NCBI RefSeq assembly: GCF_000317675.1
Contig: NC_019776.1
Coordinates: 1,426,001-1,490,000, forward strand
DNA length: 64,000 nt
Reading direction: 5' to 3'
Origin: Cyanobacterium aponinum PCC 10605
Lineage (GTDB): Bacteria > Cyanobacteriota > Cyanobacteriia > Cyanobacteriales > Cyanobacteriaceae
The position numbers and the translations under genes are program-made. Positions 1-9,390 of this stretch are shown here, in pieces. Every line of letters starts with the position of its first letter. Within the stretch, counting starts at the first letter, position 1. The notes under the pieces were generated by a model. The model was not told the DNA's origin, ran no database searches, and saw only the letters and a list, made by a program, of their open reading frames with translations.

Positions 1-1381
1 TAACGGCATTTACGCTACAAATAATTTCCCCATTAGGTGTTGTTCTAATATTGGAAGGGGGATCAAAAACGATAGCACTTATATTTTGACTGCCACTATC
101 AAAAGAACCTGTAGTATTACTAATTTTCTCTTTATTACGATCTTCTTCTTTAGCTTTTTGATAAAGCCTTTCCGCCTCCAAGCGTTGTTGCTCCACTTCC
201 TGTTTTAGAGCCTCTAATTCTTCTCTTTCTTTATTAAGATTTTCTTCTGATAATTGTGATTTTATTCGCTCTTTTTCTTGCTCAATTTCAGCTATTTTTT
301 GTTGAGTTTGATTGATATTTTGAATAATAAAAAACCCGACCAAAGAACCTAATAAAGCTAATATTAAAATTAATAAAATAATCAGAATATTCGATGAAGA
401 TTTATCATTCTGTTTCGGATAACTATTACTTGAAGTATTAATTTCTGGCTCTGGATATATTGGCTGACTTACAGGAGGTTGAACTACAGGAATAGGATCA
501 GTATTTTTTTCGATATTAATGTTAGAAGTTTTGATATTCTCGCCTTTCGGAGGAACAACTGCAACGGTTTGAAACTGACTTAAATATAAATCCTCTTGCA
601 TCGCTTCGGCGGTGAGATAACGATTAGAAATTTCCATTTTGATCGCTTTTTCCAATACCCTTGCAAGGGAAGGATGCAGATTCGCCACTAAATTTTGCCA
701 TTCTAACTCCCCCGTTAAATTGTTAGAAGGAAGCTCAATGGGATATTTTCCGGTTAAACTATATATCATGGTCAACCCTAGTGCAAATAAATCTGTACTA
801 AAAACAGTTCTTCCCATACTTTGCTCAGGGGCGATAAATCCTCTTGTACCAATGACGACAGAGGAAACCGTTGAACCTGATGAAGTGTTGAAACTCCCCA
901 TTGTTTCCTTCACCGCGCCAAAATCGATCAACACAGGAAGCCCGTCAGAGGCTCGGATAATGATGTTTTCAGGCTTTATATCTCTGTGAATGATATTTTT
1001 GCTGTGAACATATTTGAGGGTATCGAGAAGGGATGTTAAGATTGTTAAACAACGATCAGAAGATAGAATCCCTGATTGACTGAGGTTTTTTCCTTCTATG
1101 TATTCTTGTACTAAATAATATTTATCATCTTGACAGAAGTAGGCGTAAAGGGTGGGAATTTGGGGACAATTTTGTCCTAATTCTTCTAATACTTGGGCTT
1201 CTTTAAGAAATAATTTTTCAATGATTTCTGAGCTAGTATTATGGTTAACGGATTTAAGGGCTTTTACTACTACTTTTCGTTGAGTTGGGCTGTGTAAATC
1301 CACTGCTAAAAAGGTTTCTCCAAATCCCCCACTACCTAGAGGATGAAGTATTTGATAGCGATCGCACAAGATTTCATTCAT
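1..1381 (-). CDS. Serine/threonine protein kinase with C-terminal SH3-like segment (partial, 3' end outside window)
   Basis: The frame is open from an ATG at 1381 to the window edge, about 460 residues. It begins with a Hanks-type kinase domain: a glycine loop (GSGGFGETF), a lysine in VVVKALK, the catalytic loop HRDIKPEN, DFGAVKE and an activation segment GTRGFIAPEQ. After about residue 270 comes a Pro/Ser/Asn-rich linker, then a single hydrophobic membrane segment (LIILLILILALLG), then a charged stretch rich in Glu, Lys and Gln that should form a coiled coil. The last visible residues (FDPPSNIRTTPNGEI) resemble a bacterial SH3 domain. The layout is that of a membrane kinase with a cytoplasmic catalytic domain and an extracytoplasmic sensor. 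Its substrate cannot be told. The C-terminus lies outside the window. Confidence 0.9.
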   Translation of the reverse strand, partial: MNEILCDRYQILHPLGSGGFGETFLAVDLHSPTQRKVVVKALKSVNHNTSSEIIEKLFLKEAQVLEELGQNCPQIPTLYAYFCQDDKYYLVQEYIEGKNLSQSGILSSDRCLTILTSLLDTLKYVHSKNIIHRDIKPENIIIRASDGLPVLIDFGAVKETMGSFNTSSGSTVSSVVIGTRGFIAPEQSMGRTVFSTDLFALGLTMIYSLTGKYPIELPSNNLTGELEWQNLVANLHPSLARVLEKAIKMEISNRYLTAEAMQEDLYLSQFQTVAVVPPKGENIKTSNINIEKNTDPIPVVQPPVSQPIYPEPEINTSSNSYPKQNDKSSSNILIILLILILALLGSLVGFFIIQNINQTQQKIAEIEQEKERIKSQLSEENLNKEREELEALKQEVEQQRLEAERLYQKAKEEDRNKEKISNTTGSFDSGSQNISAIVFDPPSNIRTTPNGEIICSVNAV

Positions 1382-1465
1382 AATGATGCAATCCCCTGAT
1401 TAACTGTGAGGGATAAAAATTATGTTTATATGCTTATAATAGTGCATATTATTTCTTTAACTGTT

Positions 1466-2125
1466 TTAACTTCTCCCTTCCGAATTTTCAAGACCGATTA
1501 ATTCTGGTTTGACTTTCTCCAAAAAACTAATTAACATTACTGTTAAAATTCCTTCAATTAAGGCTTGAACAGCATAACCAATTAGAGAAGTAAAAATAGC
1601 TGTTTTTTCTGCGTCAATATCTAAATCAGGGGCAATATTATTAATAGTAATAAAGACAAAAATTAAGGCAGATAAAAAAACACTTAGCCCCCCTCCCAAA
1701 AAGGCTAAAGTGGACTTGCCGAAGGGAGTATTAAAAAAAGATGTGGTACGAAAAGACCATATATAATGAGCTAACAAAGCAGGAACACCCATAATAATAG
1801 CGTTAATTCCGAGGGTAGATAACCCCCCATGTTGAAAAAACATCCCTTGAAAAAATAAGCCAATTAAAATACCGGGGAAAGCATAATAACCCAAAACTAA
1901 ACCCATCACTCCATTTAAAACGAGATGGATACTGAAAGGAGGAATGGGAATATGAATTAAAGAAGCAACAAAGAAAGCCGCAGTTAGTAAAGATGCTTTA
2001 GGGATTTCTTCTTGATAGTTTGTCTGTTTATGAATTTGTTTTAAAGAAAACCAAGTTACACCTCCTGTAATCGCATATCCGGAGATACTGACAGCAGGAG
2101 GTAATAATCCATCAGGTATGTGCAT
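1466..2125 (-). CDS. cbiM: CbiM/NikM-type cobalt/nickel ECF transporter substrate-binding subunit
   Basis: A 219-residue polytopic membrane protein that starts with MHIPDGLL. This is the family signature; the N-terminal Met-His amine and imidazole bind the metal in characterised homologues. Several hydrophobic helices follow, with a His in the LIHIPIPPFSIH region as expected for the second metal-binding part. The length is normal. CbiM or NikM is the S-component of an energy-coupling factor importer for Co2+ or Ni2+. The transmembrane (Q) and ATPase (O) genes are not in the window. The NikL-like gene is 84 bases upstream on the same strand, which suggests a common transcript. Cobalt and nickel cannot be told apart from the sequence. 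Confidence 0.88.
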   Translation of the reverse strand: MHIPDGLLPPAVSISGYAITGGVTWFSLKQIHKQTNYQEEIPKASLLTAAFFVASLIHIPIPPFSIHLVLNGVMGLVLGYYAFPGILIGLFFQGMFFQHGGLSTLGINAIIMGVPALLAHYIWSFRTTSFFNTPFGKSTLAFLGGGLSVFLSALIFVFITINNIAPDLDIDAEKTAIFTSLIGYAVQALIEGILTVMLISFLEKVKPELIGLENSEGRS

Positions 2126-2209
2126 AAAATAACTAGAGAAAAATTAGAGATAAGAAATTATAGATGAGATGAGAGAAATAATAATTGTTTCAATCATTAA
2201 TAATTAATA

Positions 2210-2749
2210 CTAATTACTAACTTTTGATTCCTGCTTTTTGCGAGAAAAAAATAAAGCTGTACCCACAAAACCCCAACTACCTGTTAGTGCCATTAAAATT
2301 TTTTGGGGGGTTGATAATTCTCCTGTGATGGACGAACTAGCACGGGGGCTTTGCCCCAAATTAGTGTTAGGATTTTCTGATATTTCTTCTTGAATTTGAT
2401 GGTCATTTTCCGCCTGTAATGGCTCAATAGGAATATTAACTACACTACCATGACCTGCCGATCTTACTTTAATCGTCCAATTACCGTTAACATTCGGTTC
2501 AGGTACAAAAGTAAATTTACCATCACTATCTGTAACTCCTGTTTGCCAAGCCTGAGTCGGATTATTAGGAGCATAAACTACTACTTGAGCATTGCTCATT
2601 GGTTTTCCACTATCATATTTAGCTTGAATTGCGATCGCTTCTGTAGCTTGATAGTCGATCGCCACCCCATGAGCAGAAGTTTTTGGCTGATGGATTACAC
2701 TGGCTAATACTAACCCCAATCCCAAATTGGATAATGTTCTTAATTTCAT
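2210..2749 (-). CDS. Periplasmic NikL-like accessory protein of the Co/Ni transporter
   Basis: From the ATG at 2749 the product is 179 residues: a signal peptide (MKLRTLSNLGLGLVLASV), a beta-rich region of the carboxypeptidase-regulatory or transthyretin type (DSGKPMSNAQVVVYAP, DSDGKFTF), a low-complexity linker, and a C-terminal membrane helix (LMALTGSWGFVGTALFF) followed by Arg-Lys-Lys. The frame extends to a GTG at 2821, but that start would place 24 charged residues before the signal peptide, so the inner ATG, preceded by AAGGAA, is preferred. Small periplasmic proteins of this design accompany NikM/CbiM transporters in place of CbiN. The role is inferred from the neighbour and the topology. 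Confidence 0.65.
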   Translation of the reverse strand: MKLRTLSNLGLGLVLASVIHQPKTSAHGVAIDYQATEAIAIQAKYDSGKPMSNAQVVVYAPNNPTQAWQTGVTDSDGKFTFVPEPNVNGNWTIKVRSAGHGSVVNIPIEPLQAENDHQIQEEISENPNTNLGQSPRASSSITGELSTPQKILMALTGSWGFVGTALFFSRKKQESKVSN

Positions 2750-2862
2750 TTCCTTTTTTCTCACGAAGTGCAGAATTCTTATTTCATAGTCGAACAACTT
2801 TTCTTTTTTTTCAATGCCCACTCAGGGTATTTTTTCATTAAAATTAGGGGATTAGGGAGATG

Positions 2863-2894
2863 AGGTGTCAGGTTTCAGGTGTCAGGTTTCAGGG
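2863..2894. repeat. Tandem 14-bp repeat (GGTGTCAGGTTTC family)
   Basis: Two direct copies of AGGTGTCAGGTTTC followed by AGG. The complementary form (CCTGACACCT, CCTGCAACCT) recurs at 42441-42475, 43673-43685, 46321-46356 and 61344-61356. Just downstream, about 2900-2950, a GTTCGC...CCGAAGG...GTCGTGAACGG segment resembles 43612-43655. These are interspersed non-coding repeats; no function is evident. Confidence 0.6.
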
Positions 2895-2968
2895 AAGATG
2901 AGAGTTCGCACCGAAGGCTCTTACACTCCCTTCTGTCGTGAACGGGATTTTTAATTCTTAATTATCAA

Positions 2969-4360
2969 CTATTCACTATGAGGGTAAGCCATTTGGCGTA
3001 AGTCAATACAATCGTCAAATTCTGTTGCGGTTAAATAACCTAACTCTAAGGTTGCCTCTTTTAAGGTGATATTTTTTTCATATGCTAAATGGGCAATTTT
3101 TGAGGCTTTGTCATAACCAATTTTAGGAGTTAATGCAGTGACTAACATCAAGGATTGATTAACTAATTCTTCGATACGTTGACGATTGGGCTTCATTTCC
3201 TTGATGGTAAAGTCAGTAAAATTGTTACAACTATCACTAAGTATCTTGATTGATTGCAAAATGTTATAAATCATCATAGGCTTATAAACATTCATATCTA
3301 ACATCCCACTCGCTCCGGCAAAACTAACGGCGGTATCATAGCCCATAACTTGTACTGCAACCATGGCTAAAGCCTCACACTGAGTAGGATTGACTTTTCC
3401 CGGCATAATTGATGAACCCGGTTCGTTAGCGGGTAATTCTAACTCATTTAATCCTGCACGAGGGCCACAGGCAAGAAAGCGAATATCGTTAGCAATTTTG
3501 TATAGTGAACAGGCTAGGGTTTTTAGTGTACCGCTCAAAGATACGATCGCATCATGAGAACCCATGACAGTAAATTTGTTCGGAGCGCTAACAAAAGGTA
3601 AACCAGTGATATTGGCAATATGATGAGCCGATTTTGTGGCAAAGCCGATGGGGGCGTTAATACCAGTACCTAAAGCAGTACCTCCTAAAGCTAATTGATA
3701 GACATGGGGTAAGGCTTGGTTAATACGGGTAAGGTTATCATCCAACATCCCCACATAACCTGAAAATTCTTGTCCTAGGCTCAAGGGTACTGCATCTTGA
3801 AGATGAGTTCTACCAATTTTTATAATATTTTTCCATGCTTGTGCTTTTTCGGCTAATGCGTCTCTTAATTTTTTGACCTTGGGTATTAATCTTTCTTGAA
3901 TTGCGATCGCACTGGCTACATTCATAGCGGTAGGAAAAGTATCATTAGATGATTGAGACATATTGACATCATCATTGGGATGAATGGGATTTTTACTGCC
4001 CAACTCACCCCCCACAATTTGAATGGCGCGATTGGAAATGACTTCATTAACATTCATGTTAGTTTGTGTTCCGCTTCCCGTCATCCATACATATAAGGGG
4101 AAATGTTCATCTAACTTGCCTTGCAAAATTTCATCGGCGACTTGAATAATTAATTTCGCTTTTTCTAAAGGTAATTTCCCTAATTCTTCGTTAGCCATAG
4201 CCGAGGCTTTTTTGACAATGGCAAACGCCCGAATAACTTCTATGGGCATCATATCTTCCCCAATAGAAAAATGATGGAGAGAGCGTTGAGTTTGAGCACC
4301 CCAGAGGCGATCGCTTTTTACTTCTATTTCACCGATACTATCTTTTTCAATACGATTCAT
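2969..4360 (-). CDS. fumC: Class II fumarate hydratase
   Basis: A full-length 463-residue fumarase of the FumC type, which hydrates fumarate to L-malate without an iron-sulfur cluster. Visible signatures are [14 protein letters not shown] near residue 95, the [10 protein letters not shown] segment and the mobile loop signature [11 protein letters not shown] with its catalytic serine near residue 315. There is no membrane segment, so it is cytosolic. The gene is divergent from the aminotransferase at 4563, with about 200 bases between them. Aspartase and argininosuccinate lyase share the fold, but the loop sequence and overall similarity fit fumarase. Confidence 0.96.
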   Translation of the reverse strand: MNRIEKDSIGEIEVKSDRLWGAQTQRSLHHFSIGEDMMPIEVIRAFAIVKKASAMANEELGKLPLEKAKLIIQVADEILQGKLDEHFPLYVWMTGSGTQTNMNVNEVISNRAIQIVGGELGSKNPIHPNDDVNMSQSSNDTFPTAMNVASAIAIQERLIPKVKKLRDALAEKAQAWKNIIKIGRTHLQDAVPLSLGQEFSGYVGMLDDNLTRINQALPHVYQLALGGTALGTGINAPIGFATKSAHHIANITGLPFVSAPNKFTVMGSHDAIVSLSGTLKTLACSLYKIANDIRFLACGPRAGLNELELPANEPGSSIMPGKVNPTQCEALAMVAVQVMGYDTAVSFAGASGMLDMNVYKPMMIYNILQSIKILSDSCNNFTDFTIKEMKPNRQRIEELVNQSLMLVTALTPKIGYDKASKIAHLAYEKNITLKEATLELGYLTATEFDDCIDLRQMAYPHSE

Positions 4361-4562
4361 GGGTTTAATAATTAGTGTATATTTTATAATTTATAGAAAA
4401 TTAATCTATTTTTGGCATAAGTGCGATCGCACCTCCTGAACAAATCCTCGATGAAAACTGGCTTCCCAAATCCCACTCATCACAAAATTTAACCAAAAGC
4501 TCGATCACATCTACTCAAAATCAGGGCATGATAAAACATAAACACTATTAATTAATTTTTCT

Positions 4563-5780
4563 ATGACCTTGATTAGTGATAACCTAAAAACAAAAATAGA
4601 AGATTTAGCAATATTTGGTGGCAAACCCTTATTTTCAGAAAAACAACACGTTGGCAGACCAAACTTGGGCGATCGCACTCAATTTTTAAATCGCATCAAT
4701 GATATGCTTGATCTCAACTGGCTAACTAATCGAGGCCCTTTTGTTAAAGAATTTGAACAGAAAATCGCCGATTATTTAGGAGTGAAACATTGCGTCAGCG
4801 TTTGTAATGCCACTATTGCCCTCGAATTAGCCATCAGAGCCTTAGAATTAACGGGAGAAGTAATTATCCCCTCCTTTACTTTTATCGCCACTGCCCACGC
4901 CCTACAGTGGCAGGAAATAACTCCTGTATTTTGTGACATAGATCCCATTACTCATACCATTGATCCTGATAAAATAGAGTCGATGATTACCCCTCGCACT
5001 ACGGGAATAATTGGGGTTCATGTTTGGGGGCAACCTTGCAATATCGAGGCATTAACGACCATTGCTAAAAAGCATAACCTTAAATTAATGTTTGATGCTG
5101 CCCACGCTATGGGATGTTCTTATCAAGGGAAAATGATCGGTAGTTTTGGTGATGCAGAGGTGTTAAGTTTTCATGCTACTAAGTTTTTAAATAGTTTTGA
5201 AGGAGGTGCGATCGTTACCAATAATGATGAATTAGCGGAAAAACTAATTTTAATGGAAAATTTTGGGTTTTCAGGATTGGATAACGTAATTTATATTGGT
5301 ACAAACGGCAAAATGAGCGAAGTATGTGCAGCAATGGGTTTAACATCCCTCGAAAGTATTAATGAATTTATCGAAATTAACCATCAAAATTATCAGTGTT
5401 ATCAACAAGAATTAAAAGACATAAAAGGAATTAAATTATTTACGTACAATCAACAAGAACAATGTAATTATCAATATATTGTTTTAGAAATTGATGAAGA
5501 AATAACTAATATTAGTAGAGATAAATTCGTAGATATTTTAACCGCAGAAAATATCATTGCTCGGCGTTATTTTTACCCCGGATGTCATCGAATGCAACCC
5601 TATAAATCTTATTTTCCCCATGCAGGTTTATTATTACCAGAAACAGAGAAACTATCAAATAAAGTCATGTTATTGCCCACGGGAGTTAATATGAATCCTG
5701 ATAAAATCATTAAAATCACTGATCTAATTAAGTTTATTCTTGATAATACTTGTAGTATTGCGAATAAAGACAATAAATAG
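4563..5780 (+). CDS. DegT/DnrJ/EryC1/StrS-family sugar aminotransferase
   Basis: A 405-residue PLP enzyme of the nucleotide-sugar aminotransferase family. Visible are the IPSFTFIATAHAL segment, the PLP-binding DAAHAMG and the Schiff-base lysine in SFHATKFLNSFEGG. Members transaminate keto-sugar nucleotides on the way to amino sugars in surface polysaccharides. The early IFGGKPLF motif is typical of the subgroup near dTDP-sugar enzymes, but the substrate cannot be assigned. It is the first gene of the glycan region on the plus strand, followed 22 bases later by a broken toxin gene. Confidence 0.9.
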   Translation: MTLISDNLKTKIEDLAIFGGKPLFSEKQHVGRPNLGDRTQFLNRINDMLDLNWLTNRGPFVKEFEQKIADYLGVKHCVSVCNATIALELAIRALELTGEVIIPSFTFIATAHALQWQEITPVFCDIDPITHTIDPDKIESMITPRTTGIIGVHVWGQPCNIEALTTIAKKHNLKLMFDAAHAMGCSYQGKMIGSFGDAEVLSFHATKFLNSFEGGAIVTNNDELAEKLILMENFGFSGLDNVIYIGTNGKMSEVCAAMGLTSLESINEFIEINHQNYQCYQQELKDIKGIKLFTYNQQEQCNYQYIVLEIDEEITNISRDKFVDILTAENIIARRYFYPGCHRMQPYKSYFPHAGLLLPETEKLSNKVMLLPTGVNMNPDKIIKITDLIKFILDNTCSIANKDNK

Positions 5781-5802
5781 TCAATAATCTAACTTTTATT
5801 AT

Positions 5803-6139
5803 ATGAGTGAAAAATTTATTATTAAGGTTTTGGAAAATGAAAATGGTATCTGTTTATTTGAAAAATGGTATTATGCAATTAAGGATAAACAAATCCGAAG
5901 AAGAATTTTATTGAGATTAAAAAGAATTTCTCAAAGAAATTTAGGAGATTGGAAAAGTTTCGGAAATCAAACTCGATTTTGGTTCAGGTTATAGAATTTA
6001 TTTTAGTCCCTTTGGAGATACTATCATCGTTTTATTGATGGGAGGGGATAAAAGTAGTCAACTAAGTGATATAAAAAAAGTAGTTAAATTATGGGAGGAT
6101 TATCACCATGAAATTGAAAGATTTTTACAAGACTTTTAA
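5803..6139 (+). pseudogene. Frameshifted RelE/HigB (Gp49-like) toxin
   Basis: The first frame runs from ATG 5803 to a stop at 5994 and contains RLKRISQRNLGDWKSFGN. The second half continues in the next frame, GKVSEIKLDFGSGYRIYF and then LLMGGDKSSQL, ending with TAA at 6139. Joined, the two halves read as a Gp49-like RelE/ParE-superfamily toxin, whose family pattern is 'GD.K.v..GvsElri.fGpGYRvyf'. A small deletion near 5952-5960 would explain the break. The antitoxin gene overlaps the 3' end. The residues for mRNA cleavage cannot be judged across the break, and a sequencing error is possible. Confidence 0.75.
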
Positions 6140-6368
6140 AAGTGATTTGATGACGGATAAAGAATTTGTCATCGGTTATTTAGAAGAAGGTGGTGTTTCT
6201 CTATTTATCTCGGCTTTACGAGATGTTGTTATCGCAAGTCAAGAACACTTAAATAATCAATTATTTAATGATTTGCTTAATAATGATAATCCAGAAATGT
6301 CTCTTATTTTTGAAGTGTTAAATTTGCTAGGTTTAACTATAAACTTAAAGGTAAAATGCGAAATCTGA
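6108..6368 (+). CDS. Antitoxin of the HI1420/HigA-like addiction family, possibly shortened
   Basis: An 86-residue protein overlapping the broken toxin by 32 bases in another frame, the usual order for this toxin-first pair. FVIGYLEEGGVSLFISALRDV and NNDNPEMSLIFEVLNLLGL match the family pattern 'yLe.al...d...l..ALrdva.a' and 'gNP...tl.kvl.alGl'. The part that normally forms the first helices of the DNA-binding helix-turn-helix, between ALRDV and NNDNP, looks about ten residues short. The antitoxin may therefore be degenerate as well. Confidence 0.65.
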   Translation: MKLKDFYKTFKSDLMTDKEFVIGYLEEGGVSLFISALRDVVIASQEHLNNQLFNDLLNNDNPEMSLIFEVLNLLGLTINLKVKCEI

Positions 6369-6386
6369 TTTAAAAAAGTAAATTAA

Positions 6387-6752
6387 ATGAAAGCTACTGT
6401 ATTTAAAACTAATCAATCTTCTTTAGGTAATAGTATGATTGATCAAAGGAAAATTTTGGCAGAAGTTAAGAATTTTACTCAAGAATTATATCAAGATAAA
6501 TTAGACAAAATAATTTTATTTGGTTCTCGTGCTAGAGGAGATTATCGTCAAGATTCTGATGTGGATATTTTAATCGTCTTAAAAAATGATTTTCATTATT
6601 CCCAAGAAATCGAAAAAACTAGCGATTTTATTGCTAAACTTTCTTTAAATTATGATATGGTAATATCTCGCTCATTTACTAATAGTTTTGATTACAGAAA
6701 TAGTAAAACTCCTTTTTTTCTTAATGTTAGGCGGGAGGGAATTATTTTATGA
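6387..6752 (+). CDS. Minimal nucleotidyltransferase (MntA-like antitoxin)
   Basis: A 121-residue protein with the nucleotidyltransferase motif GSRARGD...DSDVDILI, that is GSx(10)DxD, for NTP and metal binding. The ATG at 6435 (MIDQRK) is an alternative start that would drop a poorly conserved 16-residue leader. In characterised MNT/HEPN pairs this enzyme silences the HEPN toxin by AMPylation. The stop overlaps the start of the HEPN gene (ATGA), as in functional pairs, but the HEPN partner here is broken. A second, intact pair is at 15843-16564. Confidence 0.88.
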   Translation: MKATVFKTNQSSLGNSMIDQRKILAEVKNFTQELYQDKLDKIILFGSRARGDYRQDSDVDILIVLKNDFHYSQEIEKTSDFIAKLSLNYDMVISRSFTNSFDYRNSKTPFFLNVRREGIIL

Positions 6753-7123
6753 TTAAAGAGCAAGAATATTTATTAATTAAAGCTGAAAGAAGTTTAAATG
6801 CGTCGAAGGAATTGAATTAAAAAGACTATCCTGAATTTGCTACTTCCAGAGCTTATTATGCAATATTTTATATAGCTGAAGCCTTACTTTTACAAGAAAA
6901 TTTATCATTTTCTAGTCATTCGGCAGTAATCTCGGCAGTTGGTAAACATTTAGTTAAAAGTAAGAAAATTCCCCCTCAATATCATCGTTATTTAATTGAT
7001 GCACAAGATCAAAGAAATTGAGGTGATTATCACATCAACCCAAACCTAAATAAAAATGACGCTGATAAGTTTATTTCTCAAGCCAAGGAAATGTTACAAT
7101 TTGCCCAAGAGTATTTAGGTTAA
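6749..7123 (+). pseudogene. HEPN-domain protein broken by two in-frame stops
   Basis: Read straight through from ATG 6749, the frame gives a HEPN protein of about 124 codons with a TAA after about codon 23 and a TGA after about codon 90. It matches the intact HEPN protein at 15843-16223 along its length: [17 protein letters not shown] corresponds to ARAYYTMFYIAEAFLLK, and [15 protein letters not shown] to KRIPVEYHRYLIEAQ. The second stop falls in the conserved Arg...Asp-Tyr stretch. In this family the HEPN protein is the ribonuclease toxin. The partner nucleotidyltransferase is intact, so the toxin was probably lost first. Confidence 0.85.
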
Positions 7124-7160
7124 GTTGTCTCAATCATTTTATTCTAATTATCATAACTAT

Positions 7161-8681
7161 ATGACCGCTAATTTAATCACTTTTCCTGATTGGACTCAAC
7201 CAGAAGATTTGTTATATCAAGATTTAGTTAACCTCATCAAAAAGGTCAGTAATTTTGAGAATACTAATCTTTTAATTGATATTACTGGTATTAGTCAAGA
7301 AGAAGCGGAGCTAATGTTTTCTAGTGTCATTACTAGCCTAACTTTAGAGGAGGGTTTAGAAATTAGCGATAGTTTAGGGTTGAATTTTGTTTCTGAAATA
7401 ACCCCTGATATATTTAGTAATTTACAAAAAGATAATTATAAGATAGTAAATCTAAATTCATCAGGACAGAATAATTTGAATAAAGAATATAAAAGTGTAC
7501 GTAAACACTACAACTTAATTTATGAAAAACAGGGTTATATACCAGTTGAATTGGCTATTTTCGACACAATACATCCCAAAACACCTATTATAGGTGGTTT
7601 TCGTCATGCTGAACATTCTTATTATTTAGAGCATTTTACTAATAGTATATGTATTCACGGGAACTCAAGAACTTACAAGACTTGGGAAGAAATCAAAAGG
7701 GCGATTAATAAATATTGTCATTTTTTGCAAAAACCTCTATGGCGAAATAAATTTTATGTTATCAATGAAGTGGGAATACTAAAACCAGAACTAGCATATT
7801 CTTTAATGGTTAATGAGACTTTGAATTTTCTTCCCATCTTTGAAAAATTTAAAATACCTTTTTGTGCTTGTATAACTCCCGGAGGAGGATTTTTTCTTGA
7901 TAATGAGATCAGTGATATAAACTGTAGAAGAATTGTCGAATCTCCTAGTTTTAGATATTTAATCACAACTCAAGAAATTATTAATGACTATTTGCTGAAA
8001 AAAATACCCTCTTTAAAAGGTAGAAGTGAAGCTATTTATGGTGGCTTTTCTCAAATAGAAGCCAATGAAATAAAAACTCGTCCTGATGTTTGCCATAAAA
8101 AGCGGTTAGATATTGCTTTTGTTGCTTATAATTACGGCAACAACGGATTTGATAAGGGTTTTGATATTTTCTGTGATGTAGTCACCAAATCATTATTCTC
8201 AACTGACTCCAAATTTCGGTTTCATATCGTGGGAAACTGGGATTATGAAAATATCTCTTTTGCGCCTAAACCATCTCAAGAGGTTATTTATCATGGAGTT
8301 CTTTCCAGAGATGAATTAATCGATTTATACCCCTATATTGACATTATTCTTAATCCATATAGATTATTAAATGATGGACAGTTTAATGGTTTTCCTATGT
8401 CTCCCGATGGTTCAATGTGTGGATGTGCATTATTTTCAACAAACCCTTTGAGGTTAAAAACACCATATATCTCTGGTCAAGATGTTGTAGAAATAACGGA
8501 AAACTCACAAGATATTTTTGACCTCCTCATATACTATGATCAGCATAGAGACAAACTAAAAAATTTAGCAATAAAAGGACAAGAAAAAACCTTACTTTAT
8601 CGTTCTCGCACAGCACAAGCAGAAAAAAGAATTCAAATATTTGAGAGATTAATTGGTCATAAAATGGAGCGTCAAAATTAA
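7161..8681 (+). CDS. Glycosyltransferase with N-terminal FPDW domain
   Basis: About 506 residues from the ATG at 7161; a TTG at 7125 would add 12. The first ~110 residues are an FPDW domain (LITFPDW, then LLIDITGISQEEAELMF) also found in the products of 13472-15850 and 17027-19264. The rest resembles a GT-B glycosyltransferase: a Rossmann-like segment (LDIAFVAYNYG), FRFHIVGNWDY, IYHGVLSRDELIDLY and a C-terminal GSMCGCALFST region where family-4 enzymes hold the nucleotide sugar. Donor and acceptor are unknown. It is followed 7 bases later by the WbqC gene, so these are co-transcribed glycan genes. Confidence 0.72.
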   Translation: MTANLITFPDWTQPEDLLYQDLVNLIKKVSNFENTNLLIDITGISQEEAELMFSSVITSLTLEEGLEISDSLGLNFVSEITPDIFSNLQKDNYKIVNLNSSGQNNLNKEYKSVRKHYNLIYEKQGYIPVELAIFDTIHPKTPIIGGFRHAEHSYYLEHFTNSICIHGNSRTYKTWEEIKRAINKYCHFLQKPLWRNKFYVINEVGILKPELAYSLMVNETLNFLPIFEKFKIPFCACITPGGGFFLDNEISDINCRRIVESPSFRYLITTQEIINDYLLKKIPSLKGRSEAIYGGFSQIEANEIKTRPDVCHKKRLDIAFVAYNYGNNGFDKGFDIFCDVVTKSLFSTDSKFRFHIVGNWDYENISFAPKPSQEVIYHGVLSRDELIDLYPYIDIILNPYRLLNDGQFNGFPMSPDGSMCGCALFSTNPLRLKTPYISGQDVVEITENSQDIFDLLIYYDQHRDKLKNLAIKGQEKTLLYRSRTAQAEKRIQIFERLIGHKMERQN

Positions 8682-8688
8682 AACTAAT

Positions 8689-9390
8689 ATGAAACTAGCG
8701 ATTATGCAACCTTATTTTTTTCCTTATATTGGTTATTTTCAATTAATTCATGCAGTTGATAAATTCATTATTCTTGATGATGTTAACTATATAAATAGAG
8801 GTTGGATTAATAGAAATAAAATTATTATTAATGGTGAAGCCAAATGGTTTACTTTGTCTTTAGATAAAGCTAGTCAAAATAAGTTAATTAAAGAAATAAA
8901 TATAAGCTCTAAAGATGTATTTCATGAGAAATTGTTAAAAACATTGAAAATATTTTATGGTAAAGCCCCATATTTTAATCAGGTTTATGATCTACTAAAC
9001 AAACTTTTTAAAATAGAGAATTATAATTTATCTAGTTTTTTATATCGTAGTTTAATCTATTTAAAGGATTATATTGGTTTAAATACGGAAATAGTAGAAA
9101 CATCATCAATTTATCCTAAAAACAACCTAAAAGGACAGGATAGAATTTTAGATATTTGCATTAGAGAAAAAACAACTCATTATATTAATCTGCCGGGGGG
9201 AAAAGATTTATATGATCAAGACTTTTTTCAAAACAATGGAATTGAGTTAAGTTTTTTACAACCCATTATTACACCTTATAATCAGGGAATTAAAAATTTT
9301 ATTCCCAATCTTTCTATAATTGATGTCTTAATGTGGAACTCTCCCGAAGATATCTTAACAATGGTTAATCAATATGAGTTAAGCAAATGA
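8689..9390 (+). CDS. WbqC-family protein
   Basis: 233 residues from the ATG at 8689 (MKLAIMQPYFFPYIGYF); an upstream ATG at 8653 would overlap the preceding gene and add a 12-residue leader without homology. The opening motif QPYFFPYIGYFQLI and LDDVNYINRGWINRN are hallmarks of WbqC-like proteins. These occur in O-antigen and surface-glycan clusters and have been proposed to take part in modification of amino sugars; their chemistry is not settled. The gene overlaps the next by four bases (ATGA), so the two are translationally coupled. Confidence 0.88.
   Translation: MKLAIMQPYFFPYIGYFQLIHAVDKFIILDDVNYINRGWINRNKIIINGEAKWFTLSLDKASQNKLIKEINISSKDVFHEKLLKTLKIFYGKAPYFNQVYDLLNKLFKIENYNLSSFLYRSLIYLKDYIGLNTEIVETSSIYPKNNLKGQDRILDICIREKTTHYINLPGGKDLYDQDFFQNNGIELSFLQPIITPYNQGIKNFIPNLSIIDVLMWNSPEDILTMVNQYELSK

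Noticed and set aside
639-989. A 116-codon plus-strand frame over the kinase gene
   Set aside because: The minus strand encodes an evident kinase with all motifs there; the plus frame has no recognisable content.
2210-2821. The longer GTG start at 2821 for the NikL-like gene
   Set aside because: It would put 24 charged residues in front of a clear signal peptide that begins at the ATG at 2749.
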